Assembly (NCBI GenBank): GCA_007922195.1
Contig: ML682008.1
Span: forward strand, 2,096,552-2,160,551
Length of the DNA stretch: 64,000 bases
Direction of reading: 5' to 3'
From: Podocnemis expansa
Taxonomy: Eukaryota > Chordata > Testudines > Podocnemididae
Each line of letters starts with the position of its first letter. The first letter of the stretch is position 1. The notes under the pieces were generated by a model, which ran no database searches, was not told where the DNA came from, and saw only the letters and a program-made list of their open reading frames with translations. This document shows, piece by piece, positions 56,267-64,000 of this stretch. Position numbers and translations under genes: made by a program.

Positions 56267-58586
56267 ATTGATACCTTTATACAAGACCAGCATTGTCACA
56301 GAGATGGAAGAGGCATTATTTAAGCAAAAAATTGCCAGAGCAAAATCTGTCACCCTTCAGACATAAATTGTGCAAAAGCAACACATGGGATTATATGGGA
56401 TCACATGCCCCCATTTGCTGGCTGTCTTGCACTGAGCATACTCATACGCACTGAGCATGCTCAGTAACACTGCCAAAGCCAACTGTCCTCATTCTACCCC
56501 TCCACTATGGCATGGGTCATCTCTGAAATCATGTCTAACTAAACATTCACATTGATATGGTTAAAAAGTGGCTCCAATCCCAGTGTACACATGGTTATAC
56601 TTGCATCCTGCGGTTAGAGCTGGCTGACATTTTTTAACCCAAACCTTGGATGAATAATTTGATTTGAATCAACAAAAACAAAGGGAATTTGTGTTGAATT
56701 CACCACACTTCTTTGGTCAGCAAAAATAATGAAAATATTATATTGGGTTTTTTTTACTTGATATGAGTTTTTGCTTTGAATTTTCCTTCAAATTAAAAAA
56801 AAAAAGTTTATTTAAAAATTCCTAACTAACACAAAATATTGTTTTTCTGGGCTGAATAAAACATTCTGTGAGAAGCACATTTTGGGTGGCCTGAAGCTCA
56901 GTGTGGTTTATTTTTTACCTCGAGCCCAACCTGCGCTTGTCAGTGACATAATTTTTCACAGATATTTTGAAGGTTTTATTAAAAATATAGTGAAGGAGTT
57001 CAATTTTTCCCTTCTGATGTTGTCAGCAGAAAGACATACATACACCTACACCCTCACAGTGCCACAGTTCATAAATGTAGGTCTGGAGTTCTTTTGCTGA
57101 ACTATTTGTAGTTTGAATTTTCTGGCAGTTTGGAGGCAGGAGGTTCTTCTGAGGGTGCTTGAAGCTTGCTCTTCATTATGAATCTGGGAAACAAGTTGCA
57201 TATTGGTGATTATCAAGTAACTGTCAAAGACTGAGCTGCAAAATATGGAGGTACTTAAGCAAAAGCCTGGCTCTCTAGCCAAGAGGCATTTGAACCATGA
57301 AACCAGTCATTCTGTCATCCTCATGAAATGGTTCTGTGAGGAGCTGCTGCAAGAACCATCTGGCACAGGTGTCTTTCAAAATATTATTTTAGCCACTCTC
57401 TGAAACTGAGTGTAAGACTTTTTGGAATAAATTAGCTATCCTCCTGTTGTACAGAATCCTGGTGAGCAGGTAAATAAAACAAACACTCTTCTTGCAATTA
57501 GTTCTCACAATTAGTTCTCACATTGACAACAATGCTCCTAGTCAGATGTAACTGTAGCCTACTGAGGCTGAAATGGTAACCCTAAAGTAGAGGAGCACAA
57601 TCTTTGCAAGGGCTAGTTCATCACTCAGTGTTCACGTCCTATGCCCTTAAGTAACAAGTTAATGACTGGAGGAACTACTTAAGGAGTTTTATTTTTGTTG
57701 CTCCTGTTGTGTGTATGGTATATATACCCAAGAGAAAAGGGAGGAGAGAGATGGAGGAGGTGGGAAGGTTCCATGTGCATATGAAGACTCCAAGTCACTT
57801 GACACAGAGGACTCTCAAACAGAATCCAAACAACTGCTGCAACATCTGTCCGTGTAATAGAGGAGCAGGCACTGTGGTGGCAATATGAATAAAAAACCAA
57901 CAACATGGTGATGCAGCAATAAGTGTCCTTTTTTATCCCTGCAGCAGTTTTGCTTTATTTAGATCATTTAAGGAAAACAGCAGAAACAAGTGCAGCCCTT
58001 TGTCTAAGAGGATGATATTGCTACTCACTGGGGTGAGTAGGAATGGGCTGAGCCTCAGTCTTTGTTGCTAGACAAATTAATCCCTTCATAGTCAGAAGTT
58101 TCTGGAATTTGGGTGTACTAGTTTGGGGTATGTTCCAGTTGGTTCCCTGTTGCTGAGGTCAGACTCCATGACAGCAAGCAAGCAGGCAGGGCAGTTGTTT
58201 TACGAAAGGCCAGGTGGTGCCCTGCATGGGCTGAGAGAAGCTGAGTTGAGGAGTAGAAAAATGGGCTGGTTCTTATGACTCTGAATATTTTGCAGCTGGT
58301 TAGCAATATTGTTAACCCTCCAATAGGGAAGCCCTGGCAGTGTTAATTATAGGGAAGGGAAATCATTTATTTTTTTAGCCAAATTGTTTTAAGTAAGTTG
58401 TTGCAACTAGGCTGATTCACCAGCATTTATTCAAATGTGATGATGGAGGAGAGAACCATTTATATTTGGTTAGTCTCAATTTTCTTGTAAGAGGGTGTGT
58501 TTTTGTTTTCAGATCTATATACTTAACCAAGTGGTTGATCAATCAGTTAGCTGACTGCCTAACAGTGATTTCAGAAGAGGAAGCAT
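56267..58586. other. Mostly unrecognised DNA
   Basis: Apart from a diverged MITE end near 56613 (TTAGAGCTGGCTGAC), I recognise no gene or repeat over about 2.3 kb. Frames such as 57679-57906 (minus) have no motif. Confidence 0.35.
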
Positions 58587-58904
58587 GGCCATGTCTGCAT
58601 TAGCAAGCTTAGTTCGGACTACTTTAGTCTGAACTAAGCAGTTCTGGGTTAGTTCAGACTAACTGTGACTTTTTAGTTCGAACTAGCTGCGTTTTTTTAG
58701 TTCAAACTAAAAAGTTAGTTTGAACTAAAAAAGCACAGCTAATTCAAATTAAAAAGTTCAAACTAAAAAATGTGGTTAGTTCGAACTAACAACTTAGTTT
58801 AAACTTTTTAAGTTCGAACTAAAATGTCTACGTCACCCTCGTTCGAACTAAAGTTTGAACTAAGCACTAAGTTTGAACTTAACCATTTGAACTAACTAGT
58901 AGCC
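58587..58904. mobile_element. MITE filled with AGTTCGAACT palindromes, ~318 bp
   Basis: The left end GGCCATGTCTGCATTAGC is a diverged GGCTATGTCTACACT terminus. The right end is decayed (TAGTAGCC). The interior consists of many TTAGTTCGAACTAA variants, such as TTAGTTCGAACTAACAACTT, like the MITE at 34605. No TSD was seen. Confidence 0.7.
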
Positions 58905-60399
58905 TGTATTGATTTGATTTGATGATCAAAGACTGTAACTGAGACTCGAGTGATCTCACCCTAAGCTTTTGGGAACTCTTGAGCTTCCTCTTAGTGTTTC
59001 TGGGGCCTGCCCTGTTTAGAGTTGATTTATTTTTCTTTATTTATGTATACTTGAGGGGAACGGGTATGAATTATAAAATAGCTATGTTGTATTGTAAAAA
59101 TTAAGTTATTATGTTCCTCTCCCAACTTCATGAATCTTCTGATACTTATTACTTATTATACTTATCTTTTTGGGACTTGACTGTGGGGAAGTTGACGCTG
59201 GGCATTCCTTGCTGAAAATCCTAAAAGATGGAATTCTGGGTTTCCATCTCTTTTCTCAGGAGGGTTGGGGGTTTTTAGGCACTGAAGAAGGGCAACTCTA
59301 GGTGACATGAAGGCATTTTCAAAGGTTCAGGCCAATTTTGACAGGCTGTAGAAGGTCAAACAGCTTCATCAACTGCGAAAAGCTTTTAACTCAGAAATAA
59401 ATAAAGAGAAAATCTTCACCGCAAAACTAATCCAAGCACACGATGCATCTCTCCCCTCCTTGTTCTTTTTTGCATCAGAGTAGTAATACCTATAGGCCTC
59501 AATCAGGAATCAAGTCCCAAGTATGTTAGGTATAGGACATCCTAGACTAAGCCTCGCCTTCTCAGCACAGCTGCTGCTGACCCTCCACCAACTGCTTGGG
59601 CCTTGTCCCCTTCCTGCTTGGAGTGGAAGGGACTGCTGTGGGTGAGGGGGACTGAATGAGGAGCAGGGGAAGAGCAGGGACTGTGGCAAGCGTGGGCAGA
59701 GGGACCAAGGAGGAATGGGGGAAGAAAGGAAGGATGTAAGCAGCAGTGGGGCCACCAAGCTGGCGGGGTGGTGCCTGGGATACTGTGGGGACAGCGCTCC
59801 AGGGCATGTGCTGGATGGGCAGCAAGCTTCCTAGAGGGGAGGCTTCACCTGCCCCCAGTGTGCCTATCCCAAAGAGCAAAGGCTCCGATTTTTAAAGGTA
59901 TTTGGATGTTGCTCTGCTCATTGTTGCAAGGCCTGAGTGACTCAGGAGCCTAAACCTCCTTTTCAAAAGTAAGTCATTTAGGGCATGATCCATAAAAGGG
60001 AATTTAGGGCCATCACTGCAAAGTCTTAACAGTTTAGTTGCTGTTGCCCAGTGGACTCCACAGCTCCACGTTAAGCAACCAGATTCCCAATATGAGGCAG
60101 GGACACAACTGAGTGCCTAAAACTTGGATTCACAGAAGCCAGTACACTGAACAGGGAATTGGCTAAGTTAGACGTTAGGAAGTGTTGAAGAAAATGGTGT
60201 GGCCTAAGCCCCACTATTCAAAGGATTTAGGAGCCTAGAGTTGGGCTAATGAAAAAGCCTGTCACTGCTTCTGAATCACAGTCGTGAACTGTCTCCTAGA
60301 GTTAGAACCCTAAGCCAGGTTCTCTCTTTTTTATGATAAACTGAAAAAGATGCAGTTTTCTGTTGCTGGCCTGCTGGTTTGCAGATGCCCAAAGGATGT
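58905..60399. other. No recognisable gene
   Basis: Includes a GC-rich patch (59560-59870) that gives opposed frames of 82-105 residues without motifs. This may be a decayed GC-rich hAT-like element, but its ends were not identified. Confidence 0.35.
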
Positions 60400-60612
60400 T
60401 GGAGACCAGGGTTTGAAACCCCATTTTGATCAATGTGGAATGAAAGTGCTAACCAGGGGATGCTAATGTGTTCTGGGGTTGCAATCTCTCTTCTTGGATG
60501 AAAGATTCCACTTTGTATGAAATAATTAAATTTCTGTTAGAGCAGAGTGACTGGATCCTGGGGCTCCCAACTTTGCAGTCAGTGCCCTAATCACTGGGAT
60601 GTGGACTCAGTC
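60400..60612. repeat. Diverged palindromic repeat with tRNA-like boxes
   Basis: GGAGACCAGGGTTTGAAACC CC at the left and GCAGTCAGTGCCCTAATCAC TGGG at the right resemble the two halves of the repeat at 6093 (GGTTAGAGCACTC / TTTGAACCCACATCTCC), but are more diverged. Confidence 0.45.
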
Positions 60613-61002
60613 TCTCTAGCTTATGATTATTTAATTTTTATAGCTTCATCATGTCCATTTCAGTCTTTCCTGTTGAAGCTGTTGCATAGTGTATAAATGC
60701 ATGTCACGCAATGCAAGAGTTACTTCTGTTCATTTAAAATCAGGCTGGAGAGGAACCAAGAAAAAGGATTGTTACGTTCTTCAGCTGACAGGCCATGATC
60801 TTTCCTCCTCTCCCATCTATTTGTCTTCTTACATTTAAGCCTGCACTGTCTCCATCTTTAAGGGCCCAATCCAAAGCTGTTCAGAAGTTTCGATTGTTAG
60901 TGATTAATAGGTATATAGGGTCATGAAAGATGACGAAAGAGCGATACAATTAATCATGCAGTCCTTCAGTTTACTGCATTCTTTCATTCTCTTTTCTTTC
61001 AG

Positions 61003-61095
61003 GTCCTGCCTCAGAACACAGTGAGGAAGCCTAAAAACCTTAATCATCCTCACTATAGCAATAGTTGATAAACATAACAATGAATATGGAAACTG
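61003..61095 (+). other. Candidate host exon with a translation start
   Basis: A 93-nt segment preceded by CTTTCATTCTCTTTTCTTTC AG, a strong polypyrimidine tract and acceptor, and followed by CTG/GTAAGT, a perfect donor consensus. An ATG at 61080 has A at -3. The in-frame TAG at 61062-61064 would close any upstream reading. The coding part would be 16 nt (Met-Asn-Met-Glu-Thr plus one base), leaving the exon in phase 1. No repeat family covers it. If real, it is a 5' exon joining untranslated leader to the first codons of a gene that continues beyond the window. I do not recognise the gene from five residues. A chance splice pair is the alternative. Confidence 0.4.
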
Positions 61096-61494
61096 GTAAG
61101 TAATGAAACTGTAAAGCGGGTTCTGAACTCACCACCCAAACAGTTCTTTAATACAGCAAAAGAGATGATCTTTCTTCATCCAGATATTGTCCATTTGGAA
61201 ACGCAATTTCATGTGATACTGAGCACTTGGGGCTGAACACCTCAGAGCATCCTAGTGTGAAATTCAACTCCATTCAGAGGCTGGAACTGCTGTCTAAGAC
61301 CTAGTGGAAATTATATGGTACATAGAATGGGTCTTCCCTACAAGGGTAAATTGTGTACAATGCACCTTAAGGACCAGATCCTCAGACAGTGTAAAATGAC
61401 TAAGGTCCATTGATATATATTAGGCGTAGCCAAAGTGCAGCTCGTGAGCCACATGTGGCTCTTCAAAGAAGAAGTGTGGCTTGCGGAAGAGCAC

Positions 61495-61870
61495 GGCAGA
61501 GAAGGGCAGCATGGTGGAATACAGGGGGGAGAAGTGTACAGCAGTCTGGGACAGAAGCAGCAGCATGGTAAGAGCCATCAGGGAGGCGGCAGCATGGTCG
61601 GGCTATCAGGCAAGCAGCGGCATGGTTGGAACTGGCAGAGAAGGGCACTTTGGTCGAGGATGGCAGGGAAACTCCAGCATGATCAGAGACATGGGGAAAG
61701 TGCGGCATGGTTGGAGCTGGCAGGGAACCCACAGCATGGTCGGGGACTGGGGGTGGGGGTCAAAAGTACAGCATGGTCAGGGAGAGCAGAGAAGCAGCTG
61801 CATGGTAAGAGACGGCAGGGAAGTGGCAACTGGGGTAGGGGGGAAGCACAGTATGGTTGGGGAAGCTGTG
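61495..61870. repeat. GCATGGT minisatellite inside the hAT element
   Basis: About ten degenerate units of roughly 30-36 bp share CAGCATGGTCGGGG / GGAGCTGGCAGGGAA. They give open frames in several phases, including a 154-residue plus frame, which is an artefact of the repeat. Confidence 0.75.
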
Positions 61871-61948
61871 GCATGTTTAGATTTTCTCATGGGGCCTAAT
61901 GCAGTTTATTTGCTGTTAAAATAAAATCGTGTTTTACAAGTCCTAAAG

Positions 61949-62143
61949 ATGACATGGAATACTGAGAAACAAAAATACAAAGGAGAAAAGTTTAAAACTG
62001 ACTGTAGAGTACTTTCAATTTTTGGCACAACTTACTTCTGTGAAGCATTGTATTCCACAATGAAATTTGCTAAGTTGAAACATTGTGTAATACTTACAGA
62101 TCTGCACCTGAGAGAGCTTTTACATAATGCATTGACAAGTTAG
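61949..62143 (+). pseudogene. hAT transposase C-terminal (dimerisation) remnant
   Basis: This 64-codon open stretch contains SIFGTTYFCEALYSTMKFAK followed by LTDLHLRELLHNALTS. It matches the C-terminal hAT dimerisation domain (hATC): the FGSTYLCE..FS.M..IK and LTD.HL...L..A.TS landmarks are all in place, with conserved Cys-Glu and Ser-x-Met. The domain helps transposase monomers multimerise on DNA. Everything N-terminal, including the zinc finger and catalytic DDE residues, is missing, replaced by a tandem repeat, so the element cannot move itself. The preserved frame and TIR-bounded context link the whole GTGGCTCTCGA family to autonomous hAT (Charlie/Ac-like) parents. Confidence 0.85.
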
Positions 62144-62500
62144 TGCCCAGATTTTAAAAAACTTGCCACTAGCCTGCACTGTTCTACATCCAGCAACAGC
62201 TAAGTTTTTACTGTATAGGCCTAGTTTTCATGGTAAACTTAAGTAATTATTAGAATCTGACATTAGTAGGATCAGTATTTGCCCTGTTTTTATGACAAAA
62301 TTAAAGTGTGCAATGAATTTTAAGCTTAGTAATTTTGGAGTAGGTAAAAGTATGTGGTTATATGCCTCAGTGTGGCTCTCAAAGGTTTAATAATTGACTT
62401 GTGCGGCTCTCGAGTTCCATAAATTTGGCCACCCCTGATATATACAATCCACTAGCTTCAATGGAGCTATCCTGGTTCATACCAGCTGAAGATCTGGTCC

Positions 62501-64000
62501 ATTCACAGTTACACTGGGGTAGCACCATTAACTTCAGAGGAATTACTCTTTAGTTACACTGCTGAAAGGGAAATCGGTATCAGGCACATTGGGCAGGTCT
62601 AGACAACCCTCCAGTTTTGTTAAAATAACTTACTTTGACTTCCCTATGCCCAGCACATCCACTGTGCTGTTTTGAAGGGAGAGCCCTTGCTTCAAAGTCA
62701 GTACTACTCCAGTTGGCTGGGTGGTCTTCAGTGATTGACTTCCCAATCAATTGAGTGGGTCTCCACAGACTCAATCAAAAAGGCTGATTTGCTGACAGTG
62801 AATTTGCTGCCATCACTGAAGATTAGCCCACAGACTGTAGATTTTTGGGGGTCAGACTTTTTATATGTCTGTTAAATGCCTAGCAGAGGTAGTTGAAAAT
62901 CTTCATAGAGAACAGTTTTTCTTCAGAAAATGCAGCTAGGACAGAATCACAATGTTGACAAGGAACATATGGATTTTATTAAAAGTTTTGACAAAAACAA
63001 GACAGGCAGGGGGCTGACATCTTGCCAATCTACTTGCCTACCTATCTGACAGTCCCCCCTAGCAGTGGATTTGGGAGTCCTCAGCAACTCACCTGGTGGG
63101 CAGCTACAGAGGGAGCGAGCCTGGGTAAGTGTATTTAGAACACTTTGAAAAATTTTGATTAATTTCTTCATGGATTTTTTTTTTCCAGTTTGGCACAGAA
63201 TTTGGTTTGAATTGTGAAATTTTCCCAGGGACTGAAATTCTCTTTCCTACATGTTTCTGGTGCCTAACTCCCCATTGACACAAGATGATCCATGGTGTGT
63301 GTGAGAGAGATATATTGACTAAAATATACAATAGTTTTTCAGTATGTGCAAAACTGCAGGGAACCAGCACTTGGAATTGATTCCAAATAAGGCTTTGTTG
63401 TGATTCTCTTAACACTCTATTTCTATGCATTCTGAAATTATTCAGCTTCTTAACAGTCTTTAAATTTCTCCACGGTACGATTACCCCATCCCACTCTCCA
63501 TTATTGCTAGAGCACTGCATAAGTTCTTGAGAAAATGAGACAGCTGGTTATGGGATAGTCAGTGGGTGATGTTAACAAGCTCCTTGTTGCATAAAGCCAG
63601 AGAGAAATGGGTCATGTTGTAAACATTAACATTAATTCGTACCAGAGGCTATGGGAGGATGTAGGTCACCTCAAAAGGTGTTTGTACAAAATAGGTTACC
63701 ACAGTAACATCACCTGCTAGCAAGGATAATATCTGCTTTTCACAAAGAATTTTATTCCCTATCACCCCTCCCAAAGTTACTCAAGAAGGATGAATGCTAG
63801 AAATCCTGACCAGAAAGCTTTCCAGAGGAATTAACAATATAATATTTTTTGTTCAGTTCCTTTTTTCTTTTAAAGGCAGCCTCTTTCATAAAAGCGACTG
63901 AATGAAATCCTCTAATGACATTTGCTATTGAAATACCTTCCGTATCAGCCTCACGGCCATTGAATGATTAAATCAAGTGGCTTGTGTCTAGTGCTAGTCA
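62501..64000. other. No recognisable gene or repeat
   Basis: The 138-residue minus frame at 63104-63520 has no known motif. A donor-like CTGGGTAAGTG at 63117 is preceded by CTACCTATCTGACAG at 63051, a weak exon-like pair. The last ~200 bp are AT-rich and non-repetitive. Confidence 0.35.

Larger units (their letters stand above)
61421..62437 (+). mobile_element. hAT element, 1017 bp, long form with transposase remnant
   Basis: Begins TAGGCGTAGCCAAAGTGCAG and ends AAATTTGGCCACCCCTG. Flanks ATATATAT (61413-61420) and ATATATAC (62438-62445) match at 7 of 8 positions. From the left: a GTGGCTCTTCAAAG phrase, a ~33-bp tandem repeat, a transposase C-terminal fragment, then about 290 bp closely matching the short copy at 10195-10640. 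Confidence 0.9.
61371..62500. repeat. Palindromic CCAGATCC-family repeat split by a hAT element
   Basis: The left half GGACCAGATCCTCAGACAGT ...GGTCCATTGA (61371-61412) and the right half CTTCAATGGAGCTATCCTGG ...CAGCTGAAGATCTGGTCC (to 62500) fold back on each other. The 1017-bp hAT element sits in its centre, so the palindrome is the older insertion. Confidence 0.75.

Noticed and set aside
61435..61899. 154-residue plus frame rich in Gly/His/Met repeats
   Set aside because: It is the translation of the GCATGGT minisatellite inside the hAT element.
63052..63118. Exon-like pair, CTGACAG acceptor and GGGTAAGTG donor
   Set aside because: The acceptor tract is weak and no open, conserved-looking frame joins the two. 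Kept only as a note.

Overview
The window looks like AT-leaning nuclear DNA from an amniote, most likely a turtle (inference). The argument is the repeat mixture: fragments of CR1/L3-clade LINEs in both orientations, MIR/CORE-type SINE fragments, 3' tails of a Penelope-like element (PLE) carrying the turtle-type phrase GTTAGTCTTTAAGTGCCAC, many short non-autonomous hAT elements, and Harbinger-like MITEs with GGCTATGTCTACACT ends. A crocodilian or other reptile cannot be excluded. No bacterial-type gene organisation, rRNA, intact tRNA or CRISPR array is visible.

I find no complete host protein-coding gene. Most open frames are chance frames or lie inside transposable elements. The best host-exon candidate is 61003-61095: a pyrimidine-rich acceptor, an upstream in-frame stop, an ATG and a consensus GTAAGT donor. 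The window is therefore best read as intergenic or intronic DNA with possibly one 5' exon near its right end.

Layout. 1-13 kb: mostly unrecognised DNA with short palindromic repeats and small hAT elements. 13-20 kb: a hAT element, a fold-back PLE tail with a perfect 14-bp target-site duplication (TSD), and CR1 remains. 21.7-22.8 kb: a GC-rich solo LTR (TGTA...TACA, GACTC duplication) with TATA box and internal open frame. 23-31 kb: hAT elements and LINE remains. 32-35.3 kb: fold-back PLE tails and two palindrome-filled MITEs. 38.5-40.5 kb: a 2-kb hAT-like element hosting other insertions. 41.9-45.6 kb: antisense LINE, then a nest of a PLE tail, a MITE, another PLE fold-back and a GC-rich repeat. 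46-60 kb: scattered MITEs, hAT elements and a 556-bp PLE copy with a GIY-YIG endonuclease remnant. 61-62.5 kb: the exon candidate, then a palindromic repeat split by a 1-kb hAT element that still encodes a transposase C-terminal fragment.

The elements do not form a pathway. What they give is a relative chronology: nested insertions with duplications show which element jumped into which. Duplications were read by eye; family names rest on recognised ends and protein motifs, not on database searches.
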